DNA of 63,891 nt from the NCBI GenBank assembly GCA_900549885.1, contig URQA01000004.1, positions 1 to 63,891 of the forward strand, written 5' to 3'. Below the pieces are notes generated by a model, which had not been told where the DNA came from, did not search any database, and was given only the letters and a program-made list of their open reading frames with translations. A program made the translations under genes and the position numbers. This DNA is from an uncultured Eubacteriales bacterium. GTDB taxonomy: Bacteria; Bacillota; Clostridia; Oscillospirales; Oscillospiraceae. Shown here one piece after another: positions 15,690-23,079 of the stretch. Position 1 is the stretch's first letter, and every line of letters begins with the position of its first letter.

Positions 15690-16111
15690 AGCTCCACCCC
15701 CTCAATCCCGATCACCCGGCTGTTTTCGTCCCCCTCTCGGCGGATGGACACCCGGATGGTCCCAGTCTCCATAGCTTCGGCCACATTCTCGCTCCACTCC
15801 ACGGCGCACACGCCGCCCCGATTCAGGTAATCCTCCCAGCCGATGTCGAACAGCTCGTCGGCGCTGCCCAGTCGGTACATATCAAAGTGGAACAGGGGCA
15901 GCCGTCCCCCCTCGTACTCGTTGACGATGGTGAAGGTGGGGCTGGTCACCCGTTCGCTGACACCCAGGCCCTGGGCCATGCCGGAGACAAAGGCAGTCTT
16001 TCCCGCCCCCAGGTCCCCGGTAAAAGCTACCACCGCCCCCGGCTTCAATGCCTTGGCCAGCCTGGCCCCAAGCTGCCGGGTCTGCTCAGGGCTGTGGGTT
16101 ACAAATTCCAT
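15686..16111 (-). CDS. tsaE: tRNA threonylcarbamoyladenosine biosynthesis ATPase TsaE
   Basis: ATPase that resets the TsaBD complex in t6A synthesis. 141 residues. Walker A G-D-L-G-A-G-K-T at about 32-39, T-S-P-T-F-T-I-V-N-E-Y near 60, and H-F-D-M-Y-R-L near 76 are the diagnostic blocks. ATG 16111 (M-E-F-V-T-H-S-P) is chosen over a longer frame because it fits the family start; the ribosome site is weak (GGAAGTGAG). First gene of tsaE-tsaB-upp, divergent from the SEDS gene across a mirror-image promoter pair. Confidence 0.94.
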   Translation of the reverse strand: MEFVTHSPEQTRQLGARLAKALKPGAVVAFTGDLGAGKTAFVSGMAQGLGVSERVTSPTFTIVNEYEGGRLPLFHFDMYRLGSADELFDIGWEDYLNRGGVCAVEWSENVAEAMETGTIRVSIRREGDENSRVIGIEGVEL

Positions 16112-16164
16112 CTCTCGCTCACTTCCAAACTCTTCTTTAAACAAACTGGAAACTATCGCAAAAC

Positions 16165-16197
16165 AGTATAGCACACCAATTAGAAATGTGCTATACT
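16165..16197. promoter_or_regulatory. Mirror-image divergent extended -10 promoters (inverted repeat)
   Basis: AGTATAGCACA (16165-16175) and its exact reverse complement TGTGCTATACT (16187-16197) are separated by 11 nt. Each arm reads outward as an extended -10 (TGC-TATACT): the minus arm for tsaE and the plus arm for the SEDS gene. Neither has a convincing -35. The dyad could also be an operator. Confidence 0.6.
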
Positions 16198-16239
16198 AAT
16201 AATTACATTTTTCATTCCGCACAAAAAGGAGGGGCCGCC

Positions 16240-17412
16240 TTGCATCCTTCCCGTAGCCTCAGGGATTTTTTCAAAAAAGGGGACGTGCTCCTATTGGGAC
16301 TGTGTCTGCTGGCTAGTACAGTGGGCCTGGTCCTCATATACAGCGCCACCCGGTATGATCCTGATCTCCACGAATATGTTCAGAAACAGGCTATGTTCAT
16401 CTGTCTGGGAGTGGTGGCCTATATCATCATCACCTTTGTGGACGTGGAGTTCCTAGTGGAAAAATGGTGGAAGGTTTTTCTGGCCCTGGGACTGCTTGTC
16501 ATCCTGCTCATCAAGCCTTTTGGGGAGGCGGGAGATACCGGGAATAGAAGCTGGGTTTACCTGCCTGGCCTGCCCTTCGGTTTTCAGCCGGGAGAGATTG
16601 CCAAATTGGCCTATATTGTCGTGCTGGCCTGGTTGCTCAACCATGAGCGACCCCTGGGGGTCAGTCGATTCCGCTCCTTGGTAAAATATGTGTTACTCAC
16701 TATGGTGTTCGCCGGATTGCTGGCCTATCTCTCCGGCGACTATGGTATGGTGCTGGTCTATCTCATGCTGTTTGTCATCATGGCCTGGGTAGGCGGCGTA
16801 CAGAAGCGGTGGTTCATTCTAGTAGGGGGCGGCTTGGTTCTGCTGGTCGTCTTTTTGTGGATCTTCGTCTTACCCAACACGGAATGGTGGACTGATTATC
16901 GGATCATGCGCTTCCGGGTCGTGTTGGACCATACCCTGGACCCCACCAATGTCGGCTATCACCAGAACCGTTCTCTGCTGGCCATCGGCGCTGGCGGGTT
17001 GACCGGCATGGGCTTTCTCAAGGGGACACAGACCCATTCTGCCGAGTCTAAACTACCTGCCCGGCACACGGATTTTATTTTTGCGGTCTGTGGAGAGGAA
17101 TTCGGCCTCATCGGCTGTATCCTGGTATTGCTGCTCTTGCTGGCCATTATTCTGCGGTGCGTCTGGGTGTCCCGCCGGGCTAAGAGCCATATGTCCGCTT
17201 ATATTGCCATGGGCATCGCCGGGATGCTTATGGTACAAACCCTCCTGAATGTAGGCATGTGCCTATATGTAACGCCCGTGATCGGCCTGACCCTCCCCTT
17301 CATCAGCTACGGCGGCTCGTCTACCCTGACACTCTTTCTGGCTATGGGCGTAGTGTCCTCCATAAAAATGCGGCCCATGCCCAGTTGGCTCAAGGATCGA
17401 AGTCAGTTATAA
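16240..17412 (+). CDS. rodA: SEDS-family peptidoglycan glycosyltransferase (RodA/FtsW/SpoVE type)
   Basis: Polymerises lipid II at the membrane together with a class B PBP. 390 residues with about ten transmembrane helices. Family blocks include Q-P-G-E-I-A-K-L near 125, N-R-S-L-L-A-I-G-A-G-G near 245, P-A-R-H-T-D-F-I-F-A near 275 (the conserved Asp here is the catalytic residue in RodA/FtsW) and F-I-S-Y-G-G-S-S near 365. TTG 16240 is the start, 7 nt after AAGGAGG; an upstream in-frame ATG has no such site. It stands alone between tsaE and an SLH protein gene, without mreBCD or ftsZ, so whether it serves elongation, division or spore cortex is open. Confidence 0.9.
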   Translation: MHPSRSLRDFFKKGDVLLLGLCLLASTVGLVLIYSATRYDPDLHEYVQKQAMFICLGVVAYIIITFVDVEFLVEKWWKVFLALGLLVILLIKPFGEAGDTGNRSWVYLPGLPFGFQPGEIAKLAYIVVLAWLLNHERPLGVSRFRSLVKYVLLTMVFAGLLAYLSGDYGMVLVYLMLFVIMAWVGGVQKRWFILVGGGLVLLVVFLWIFVLPNTEWWTDYRIMRFRVVLDHTLDPTNVGYHQNRSLLAIGAGGLTGMGFLKGTQTHSAESKLPARHTDFIFAVCGEEFGLIGCILVLLLLLAIILRCVWVSRRAKSHMSAYIAMGIAGMLMVQTLLNVGMCLYVTPVIGLTLPFISYGGSSTLTLFLAMGVVSSIKMRPMPSWLKDRSQL

Positions 17413-17466
17413 AGAAGTGCGGACCGTCCGGAAATCCTGTTTCCTCGTTTGTTCCTATTGTCTGAA

Positions 17467-17507
17467 AAAATATGCGGATGGTATGTTGCGTCCGCATATT
17501 TTCTTTT
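17467..17507 (+). terminator. Terminator after the SEDS gene
   Basis: 12-bp stem (17467-17478 with 17491-17502), 12-nt loop, then CTTTTATTT. Confidence 0.85.
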
Positions 17508-17553
17508 ATTTGGAGAAAGCTATCTTTACCATATTCAAAAGGAGGCTTTCCCC

Positions 17554-18504
17554 TTGAAATACCGAGTCACGCTTCTGGCCGTGTGCCTGTTGGGGGCGCT
17601 GTGCCTGCCTGTGGCAGCTGTCTCGCTCACTGCCGCCGAGGCCGCCAACTCTGCTCCTATTGCGGAAAATCTTGAACTTACCACCTACAAAAATGTGGCC
17701 ATCAACGGCCAGTGTGCCGCCGTGGACCCAGAAGGGGATCTTGTCACCTTCCAGCTGGTTGACAAACCCGCCCGTGGCCAAGTAGCCCTTCAGGAGGACG
17801 GCTACTTCTGCTATACCCCTTATGAGAATAAAAAAGGAAAGGATACGTTCACCTATGTAGCTGTGGACGCCAACGGCAACATTTCTCAAGAGGCCACTGT
17901 CAAGGTGACCATTGAGAAACCCTCTACCTCGGTCAGTTATTCCGATATGGCCGGCGAAACTTCCCATTACGCCGCCATCCGTCTGGCTGAACGAGGGATC
18001 TATGTGGGGGAAAAGGTGGGAGACACCTACTGTTTCAGCCCAGATGACACCGTCACCCGGGAGGAATTCCTAGCCATGGCCATGACCGCCGCCGATGCAG
18101 ACGCTCTGAAGGACGTAACCCTCACTGGATTTTATGATGATGACGACATCTCCGCATGGGCCAAGGGCTATGTGTCTGCCGCCCTTTTGAGCGGCACCGT
18201 GCAGGGTTCCTCTAATGAGGCAGGACAAACCGTATTCAATGCTGGTCAGGCCATCACTGCCACCGAGGCTGCTGTGATCATCGACCGATTGTTGGCCATG
18301 GGGGACGTAGCTACCGCTGATACCTTCAGTCAGGATCTGGTCCCCACCTGGGCCTATCAAGCGGTGGTAAACATGGATGCGGTGGATGTGGTCTCAATGG
18401 ACTCCACCCTGTCCGATCCGCTTACCAGAGGCGAGGCTGCCGAGATGCTCTCTGCCATGCTGGACGTACTGGACAGCCGAGACGACGGCGGCTGGTTCTG
18501 GTGA
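17554..18504 (+). CDS. Exported protein with cadherin/Ig-like domain and SLH repeats
   Basis: 316 residues from TTG 17554, 8 nt after AGGAGG. A signal peptide covers about 1-31 (K-Y-R, long hydrophobic core, A-A-E-A-A). A beta-sandwich Ig/cadherin-like repeat spans about 33-125 (A-V-D-P-E-G-D-L-V-T-F, then D-T-F-T-Y-V-A-V-D-A-N-G). Roughly two to three S-layer homology repeats fill the rest (Y-S-D-M-A, A-I-R-L-A-E-R-G-I, V-T-R-E-E-F near 170, L-T-R-G-E-A-A near 292). SLH domains bind pyruvylated secondary wall polymers, so it is likely cell-wall attached. It may be structural or help anchor another layer; no enzymatic motif. A single-gene unit closed by the hairpin at 18517-18552. Confidence 0.9.
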   Translation: MKYRVTLLAVCLLGALCLPVAAVSLTAAEAANSAPIAENLELTTYKNVAINGQCAAVDPEGDLVTFQLVDKPARGQVALQEDGYFCYTPYENKKGKDTFTYVAVDANGNISQEATVKVTIEKPSTSVSYSDMAGETSHYAAIRLAERGIYVGEKVGDTYCFSPDDTVTREEFLAMAMTAADADALKDVTLTGFYDDDDISAWAKGYVSAALLSGTVQGSSNEAGQTVFNAGQAITATEAAVIIDRLLAMGDVATADTFSQDLVPTWAYQAVVNMDAVDVVSMDSTLSDPLTRGEAAEMLSAMLDVLDSRDDGGWFW

Positions 18505-18516
18505 TGATAAGCAAAA

Positions 18517-18552
18517 CAGTCATGGCACCGCGCAGATGCGGTGCCATGACTG
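18517..18552. terminator. Bidirectional terminator between SLH gene and tetR-type gene
   Basis: A perfect 15-bp stem (18517-18531 with 18538-18552), 6-nt loop. The minus strand continues with TTTTGC, and the convergent genes share it. Confidence 0.85.
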
Positions 18553-19134
18553 CTATTTATCCTGTCTCAAAAATCCTACTCCATACACCATCATCTTCTC
18601 CACCATAATCGCCATTTCTTCTGGGCTGGCCGTCATCCCGTCAGCCAGCCATTTTTCCAGAAGTCCCATCACCCCTGCGCTGACATAGACATAGTAATAC
18701 TCCAGCTCCCGGGCGGTGGCTTGGGTGAAATAGCGTCGATAAGCTTCCATATAGTACTCTGAACCAATGTTCAGCAGTCGCTTGGCAAATGCTTTGTCCC
18801 CATAAGGCCCCAGTGTGACAGTACATAGGTCTGCATTTTCTTTCAGGCAGCGAAACAGCCCGGCAGTAAGACGCATCGGCGCAGGATTTCCCGGCTCTTC
18901 TGCCATCATCTCCTGAAGCGCACCCCGTACATCTGCCATCATCTCTTCCTCCATCCCCTGAAGCAGGTCATAGAGGTCCGTATAGTGGGCATAAAATGTT
19001 CCCCGGTTAATCCCCGCCTCCTGACACAGCTCCTTCACCGTGATACTCTGGATGGGCTTTTGCCGAAGTAAACTGGTGAAGGCCCGACGGATCAGCATTT
19101 TTGTCACCTTGATGCGATGGTCATTCTCCCTCAC
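18553..19134 (-). CDS. TetR family transcriptional regulator
   Basis: 193 residues. N-terminal helix-turn-helix: I-R-R-A-F-T-S-L-L, then I-T-V-K-E-L-C-Q-E-A-G-I-N-R-G-T-F-Y-A-H-Y near 34-54. The C-terminal ligand/dimer domain ends G-V-G-F-L-R-Q-D-K and resembles the TetR C-terminal type of Firmicutes regulators (W-L-x-D-G-M near 165). The start is GTG 19134, 8 nt after GGGGGAG; the GTG three codons earlier is too close. Divergent from the epimerase gene, which it may control. Ligand unknown. Confidence 0.92.
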   Translation of the reverse strand: MRENDHRIKVTKMLIRRAFTSLLRQKPIQSITVKELCQEAGINRGTFYAHYTDLYDLLQGMEEEMMADVRGALQEMMAEEPGNPAPMRLTAGLFRCLKENADLCTVTLGPYGDKAFAKRLLNIGSEYYMEAYRRYFTQATARELEYYYVYVSAGVMGLLEKWLADGMTASPEEMAIMVEKMMVYGVGFLRQDK

Positions 19135-19235
19135 AGCGCCCACTCCCCCTTGAAAACTTTTTATGAACAGTTTTTTGAATCAAACACGATGCGTCCGTTT
19201 TGTCCATTATCTTCCGTATTTCAAAAATCTGCCCA

Positions 19236-19264
19236 TTGTCCGTCCACTTTTTATTTATTATAAT
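19236..19264 (+). promoter_or_regulatory. Sigma-A promoter of the epimerase gene
   Basis: TTGTCC (19236-19241), 17-nt spacer, perfect TATAAT (19259-19264). A second TTGTCC copy lies upstream near 19199-19204. No clear TetR palindrome was identified. Confidence 0.8.
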
Positions 19265-19317
19265 ACACTTGAACCAAAACTTCAACACACGGTTTCCTGT
19301 CTACGGAGGTGTTTTCT

Positions 19318-20319
19318 ATGGCTCCTATCTATCTTGTCACCGGAGCTGCCGGCCATTTAGGCGGAACTTTAATTCGTTTGCTGCGCCGCCGAGGCGCTCA
19401 GGTGCGGGGACTGCTGCTTCCCACTGAGACCCCTTCTGTTCCGCAAGGGGTAGAATATGTTCAGGGCGACATCAGGGACTTGGATTCCCTGCGGCCTCTG
19501 TTTGCGGGCCTGGAGGGCAGGGAGAGCTATCTTATTCATACCGCCGGGATCGTGGATATCTCTGATCAGGTCTCCCCGCTGCTATACGACGTCAACGTCA
19601 ATGGTACAAAACATATTTTGTCCTTGTGCCGGGAATATCAGGTCAAACGCTTAGTCTATGTCAGCTCCGTCCACGCTATTCCTGAGGGGGACAAGGCCAG
19701 TGTCCTTCATGAAGTGAGTGTTTTCTCCCCTGACGCTGTGGTAGGCGGATATGCCAAGACAAAGGCTGAGGCCACCCAGGCCGTGTTGGATGCGGCCCGA
19801 GACGGGCTGGATGCGGTGGTAGTCCACCCTTCTGGTATTTTGGGGCCTTATGATCGATCCGGCAACCACTTGGTCCAGTTGGTGACCGACTATGTCAGGG
19901 GCAAACTCCCCGCGTGCGTCCGCGGCGGCTATGATTTTGTAGATGTACGGGATGTGGCTATAGGTTGTCTGTTAGCCTTGGAAAAGGGACAGACTGGCCA
20001 GTGCTATATTTTATCTAACCGTCATTACGAGATCAAGGACCTTCTGAACATGGTTCGAAAGGTTGCAGGGGGCCGCCGCCTTCCAGTGCTTCCCCAGTGG
20101 ATGGCCAAAAGCTTTCTTCCTGCGATCCGTCTCCATGCCCGGCGCACAAAAAAGCGCCCTCTGTTTACTAAGTACTCTCTTTATACGCTAATGAGCAATG
20201 ATAAATTCTCCCATGATAAAGCCACTGCTGAACTGGGCTACCGGCCCAGAGATCTGCTCCAGACTCTTCGGGACACTGTCATATGGAGCCGCAGGGAGCA
20301 GGGTACTGTCTCTGCTTGA
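19318..20319 (+). CDS. NAD-dependent epimerase/dehydratase (extended SDR)
   Basis: 333 residues from ATG 19318, 6 nt after GGAGGTG. Rossmann loop G-A-A-G-H-L-G-G near 9-16; D-I-R-D near 53; Y-V-S-S-V-H near 119; Y-A-K-T-K (YxxxK) near 145. V-V-H-P-S-G-I-L-G-P-Y-D follows. The pattern resembles 3-beta-HSD/dihydroflavonol-reductase-like members more than nucleotide-sugar epimerases. It stands alone opposite a TetR regulator, which fits an inducible detoxification or small-molecule redox role. Substrate unknown. Confidence 0.9.
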   Translation: MAPIYLVTGAAGHLGGTLIRLLRRRGAQVRGLLLPTETPSVPQGVEYVQGDIRDLDSLRPLFAGLEGRESYLIHTAGIVDISDQVSPLLYDVNVNGTKHILSLCREYQVKRLVYVSSVHAIPEGDKASVLHEVSVFSPDAVVGGYAKTKAEATQAVLDAARDGLDAVVVHPSGILGPYDRSGNHLVQLVTDYVRGKLPACVRGGYDFVDVRDVAIGCLLALEKGQTGQCYILSNRHYEIKDLLNMVRKVAGGRRLPVLPQWMAKSFLPAIRLHARRTKKRPLFTKYSLYTLMSNDKFSHDKATAELGYRPRDLLQTLRDTVIWSRREQGTVSA

Positions 20320-20370
20320 TAAGTACAAGGACCGCCGATATCCCGGCGGCCCCTTGCTTCTCTTTGCAAA

Positions 20371-20406
20371 GGAAGCCGGACGGTCTACGATGACCGTCCG
20401 GCTTCC
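20371..20406. terminator. Bidirectional terminator between epimerase gene and sipL
   Basis: A perfect 15-bp stem (20371-20385 with 20392-20406), 6-nt loop, shared by convergent genes. The T content after it is modest on both strands. Confidence 0.8.
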
Positions 20407-20409
20407 CTG

Positions 20410-21921
20410 TTATCTGCATTTGGGAATGAGCAGCAGCGTACCGCTGGGCGCATCCCCGCTTCCTATGGCGTTGACCGCTTGGATATTGTCTACTGTGGAA
20501 GCACAGCATTTGGCAATATCCCACAGGCGTTCTCCTTCTCCCACCATGCGGATGACCACCGAAGGGCGCTCACACTGATTTTCCTCCGCTGGTCCGGGGC
20601 GGGCAGCGGAAACAAAATAGGCCTCCTGCTCCTGTGTAATAAGATAAATAAATTCCGCTTCAAAGCGCACTTCCAGTCCCCCGGTCACAGGAGTGGCAGA
20701 AGGTTCTCCTACCAGTAGACAGCGTACCAAACACTTCCCCCCTTGGGAAACAGGCAGTTCACAGCTGGCAGGCACCGTGTAGGATACGGCACATAGTGCA
20801 TCGTCCTCGCTCAGATAGAGTACATCGGCATAGGCTTTGGCCGTCACCATACTGATTCCTTCGCCCGATGGGACTTGGGTGACTTCTCCCACCGTCAGCC
20901 GGCACTCGACTACTTGCTTAGCTGGGATAGCTGACTGGCAGAACTGCCGGGCGATTTGCCTCCTGCTTCCCTGCTCCACCAGTGGGTAGAGGGAAACCTT
21001 GCCTCGCTCCACCTCCATCGGCTGCGCTACGCTATATAGATCCGCCAGGAGCTCCACCTCCCGCTCCTGCCGTATCACCGCCTGAAGCAATACCTCAAAG
21101 CTGACTTCCAGCTCTTCTTCTCCCCTGGGTGTACAGTCCATCCCAATCAGGACGGCGTCTGTCCAGACAGAGCTCTCCTCTCCTCCAGCTTTTACTTCTA
21201 AGATTTGAGAGAATGGCAATTCAAACCGGGTGCAAACCGCCTCGGTTCCGCTACGATATAGAACAGAAAGGACGCACTCTCCCTTTACCACCAGCTTTTT
21301 CCCGATGACCTTCGCTTCGGCGCAGTTCAACTCTGCCTTGCTCCGCAGCAACTGTTCCATTGGAGAACGAGAGGCCGACAGCCGAAGCACATCGGAAAAT
21401 GTAAAGTTTTTTTCTGCCACATCCACTGCCACCAAGTCCTTATATGTTTCCTCCAGGGTCTGAATCGAGCCGTCATCTCCGTGGTCCGCCTGTATACATA
21501 CCTCTGCGGTCTCCTCTGCATAGACGCACACTTCTACGGCCAACTCTACTCGAGCCAGCACTTTGCGTGGATTGAGCATCTGGGCATCGGCGCTGATGAC
21601 CCGGGCGTTGACTTGAACCTGGCATCCGCCCTGAATCGCCGGACTATCTCCGCTGCACAAAAACGGAATATTCAAGGACAGGCAGCACGGACCTCCCTCT
21701 CCTTCCGGCATGTACAGCACGGAAGTACATACCGTCCCCATCACTCGGACGCTTCCGTCCACTGTCTCCTTTTGCCGGAACAATACCGTCCCAGCCGCCT
21801 CTATAATCCGGGTGATGTCAGGCAGCGCGTCTGGCACGATGCTCTCCAGCGTCTCTTCCTGCCGTAAAAGTGTGTGATAAATCGGGCGAAAGCCGCCCAG
21901 ACGTTTGTTTTGAAGCTCCAT
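20410..21921 (-). CDS. sipL: SipL-type spore coat morphogenesis protein (DUF3794 repeats + LysM)
   Basis: 503 residues, close to the Clostridioides difficile SipL (about 520). Three DUF3794/SPOCS-type beta domains fill residues 1-440. The C-terminal LysM spans about 455-503 (V-G-E-G-E-R-L-W-D-I-A-K, then I-Q-A-V-N, then L-L-I-P). In C. difficile the SipL LysM binds SpoIVA and tethers the coat to the forespore, replacing the Bacillus SpoVID function. The presence of spoIVA and spoVM nearby supports the call. ATG 21921 has GGAG about 10 nt upstream; a sigma-E-type promoter lies just before it. SafA-like proteins are the main alternative but lack the DUF3794 array. Confidence 0.92.
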   Translation of the reverse strand: MELQNKRLGGFRPIYHTLLRQEETLESIVPDALPDITRIIEAAGTVLFRQKETVDGSVRVMGTVCTSVLYMPEGEGGPCCLSLNIPFLCSGDSPAIQGGCQVQVNARVISADAQMLNPRKVLARVELAVEVCVYAEETAEVCIQADHGDDGSIQTLEETYKDLVAVDVAEKNFTFSDVLRLSASRSPMEQLLRSKAELNCAEAKVIGKKLVVKGECVLSVLYRSGTEAVCTRFELPFSQILEVKAGGEESSVWTDAVLIGMDCTPRGEEELEVSFEVLLQAVIRQEREVELLADLYSVAQPMEVERGKVSLYPLVEQGSRRQIARQFCQSAIPAKQVVECRLTVGEVTQVPSGEGISMVTAKAYADVLYLSEDDALCAVSYTVPASCELPVSQGGKCLVRCLLVGEPSATPVTGGLEVRFEAEFIYLITQEQEAYFVSAARPGPAEENQCERPSVVIRMVGEGERLWDIAKCCASTVDNIQAVNAIGSGDAPSGTLLLIPKCR

Positions 21922-21954
21922 AGGCCGTCCTCTCCTTGCACGTATTCTATCAGC

Positions 21955-21984
21955 AGTCTATGTGCAAGTCCTCCTGGGTATGAC
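21955..21984 (-). promoter_or_regulatory. Sigma-E-type promoter of sipL
   Basis: On the minus strand, GTCATACC (21977-21984), 14 nt, CATAGACT (21955-21962). Same geometry as the spoIVA promoter. About 33 nt separate the -10 from ATG 21921. Confidence 0.75.
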
Positions 21985-21997
21985 ATTCCAGACACGG

Positions 21998-22037
21998 AAA
22001 AGCGCCGGAAAGGCGCATTTGCTCTCCTTTCCGGCGC
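21998..22037 (-). terminator. Terminator after spoVM
   Basis: 12-bp stem (22002-22013 with 22026-22037), 12-nt loop; on the minus strand it is followed by TTTT. It begins 8 nt after the spoVM stop. Confidence 0.85.
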
Positions 22038-22044
22038 CATCCCC

Positions 22045-22116
22045 TCAGCCCATGCGCAAGATCTTCCGTAGAAAGCCGCACAGCATTTTGGGAGATTTCA
22101 GCACCACGATCCGCAT
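22045..22116 (-). CDS. spoVM: SpoVM, curvature-sensing amphipathic sporulation micropeptide
   Basis: 23 codons read M-R-I-V-V-L-K-S-P-K-M-L-C-G-F-L-R-K-I-L-R-M-G. Against the 26-residue Bacillus peptide (M-K-F-Y-T-I-K-L-P-K-F-L-G-G-I-V-R...), Lys7, Pro9 (needed for proper folding), Lys10, Leu12, Gly14 and Arg17 align without gaps. It would form the same amphipathic helix that marks the convex forespore membrane and recruits SpoIVA. Context is decisive: it lies directly after prpC-prkC-rsgA, as in Bacillus subtilis (there with rpe and thiN between), and next to sipL. AGGAGG lies about 10 nt upstream, and an intrinsic terminator follows the stop. Confidence 0.87.
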   Translation of the reverse strand: MRIVVLKSPKMLCGFLRKILRMG

Positions 22117-22120
22117 ACAA

Positions 22121-22176
22121 AAACAGCCTCCTTTTCCATACCAGTCTGACCCAGTATACGAAATAAGAGGCTGTTT
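22121..22176 (-). promoter_or_regulatory. Potential Shine-Dalgarno-sequestering hairpin in the spoVM leader
   Basis: A perfect 10-bp repeat: the 5' arm AAACAGCCTC (22176-22167) can pair with GAGGCTGTTT (22130-22121), which overlaps the spoVM ribosome site at 22127-22133. Loop 36 nt. The sigma-E-like -10 lies inside the loop, so only read-through RNA from rsgA would carry both arms. Confidence 0.5.
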
Positions 22177-22182
22177 GGTGAC
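22153..22182 (-). promoter_or_regulatory. Weak sigma-E-like promoter of spoVM
   Basis: On the minus strand, GTCACCAA (22175-22182), 14 nt, CGTATACT (22153-22160). The spacing equals the spoIVA and sipL promoters, but both elements are less close to consensus. The start would be near 22146. Confidence 0.45.
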
Positions 22183-22197
22183 TGCGCAACATTTGGT

Positions 22198-23079
22198 TCA
22201 CCGTTGCTGCCAAGGCTTGATCTCCTTAGCCTGCTGATATAGGCGGATATAGCTGGCGTGACGGCTGGCCGCGATCTTTCCGTCCTTGAGCGCGGCTAAC
22301 ACCGCACATCCTTTCTCCTTGGTGTGGGTGCAGCCCACAAACCGGCATTCATCCAGATAAGGGCGAAATTCCCGAAATGTATTAGCCAGGTTTTCCGCTC
22401 CTATATGCTCCATCTGCTCCACATCAAAGGAAGAAAATCCAGGAGTGTCAATGACAAAACCGCCGTCCGCAGCGAACAGCTCTACATGGCGTGTGGTATG
22501 CCGGCCTCGACCCAGCTTCTCGCTGACCTGAGCCACCTGGAGATCAAATCCAGGGTAGAGCGCATTCAGGATGCTGGACTTACCTACGCCGGAATTCCCG
22601 GTAAAAGCAGAAACTTTTCCAGAAATAAGCCTCCGAAGCGCCTCCAAGCCCTCGCCATTCTCCGCGCTGACGTGGAGGACCGTAAAGCCCGCCTGGCAGT
22701 ATATTTGATAAAGTTCTTCTGCTCGATCCAGGTCTGCCTTGTTAAAGCAGACGGCAATCTGGCAGTGCTTAGCCTCAGCGATCGCAATCATCCGATCGAT
22801 CAAAAATGGGTCCGTCACCGGAATCGCTCCAGAGGCCACAATGACCAATTGGTCAATATTCGCCACTGCCGGACGGGAAAACGCATTGCGGCGGGGAGAA
22901 ATCGCGTCCACCATCCCCTCTCCATCCTGCGTAGGGGTCACAGCGGCCAAATCCCCCACCAGAGGGCTAACCCCCTGGTGGCGGAATTTTCCTCGGGCCC
23001 GGCAAGCGAGCACAGCCGTCCCGGTGTCCACATAGTAGAAGCCGCTTAGGGCCTTAATAATCCTGCCCTCCATGCTCAC
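22198..23079 (-). CDS. rsgA: Ribosome small-subunit-dependent GTPase A
   Basis: Late 30S assembly GTPase, called CpgA/YloQ in Bacillus. 293 residues. N-terminal OB fold; circularly permuted GTPase with G4 N-K-A-D-L-D near 113 before G1 G-N-S-G-V-G-K-S-S near 160 and G3 D-T-P-G near 212. A C-terminal zinc motif includes C-R-F-V-G-C-T-H-T near 247. The start is GTG 23079, overlapping the prkC stop (GTGA); ATG two codons in is an alternative. It follows prkC and precedes spoVM, a known arrangement; CpgA is a PrkC substrate in Bacillus. Confidence 0.97.
   Translation of the reverse strand: MSMEGRIIKALSGFYYVDTGTAVLACRARGKFRHQGVSPLVGDLAAVTPTQDGEGMVDAISPRRNAFSRPAVANIDQLVIVASGAIPVTDPFLIDRMIAIAEAKHCQIAVCFNKADLDRAEELYQIYCQAGFTVLHVSAENGEGLEALRRLISGKVSAFTGNSGVGKSSILNALYPGFDLQVAQVSEKLGRGRHTTRHVELFAADGGFVIDTPGFSSFDVEQMEHIGAENLANTFREFRPYLDECRFVGCTHTKEKGCAVLAALKDGKIAASRHASYIRLYQQAKEIKPWQQR

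Noticed and set aside
19144..19317. TetR operator palindrome between the TetR and epimerase genes
   Set aside because: Only repeated TTGTCC/GGAC pieces were seen; no clean inverted repeat could be defined by eye.
22031..22213. Longer overlapping frames in the gap between sipL and rsgA
   Set aside because: They lack ribosome sites and family features; the 23-codon spoVM frame with AGGAGG and synteny explains the conserved-looking part.
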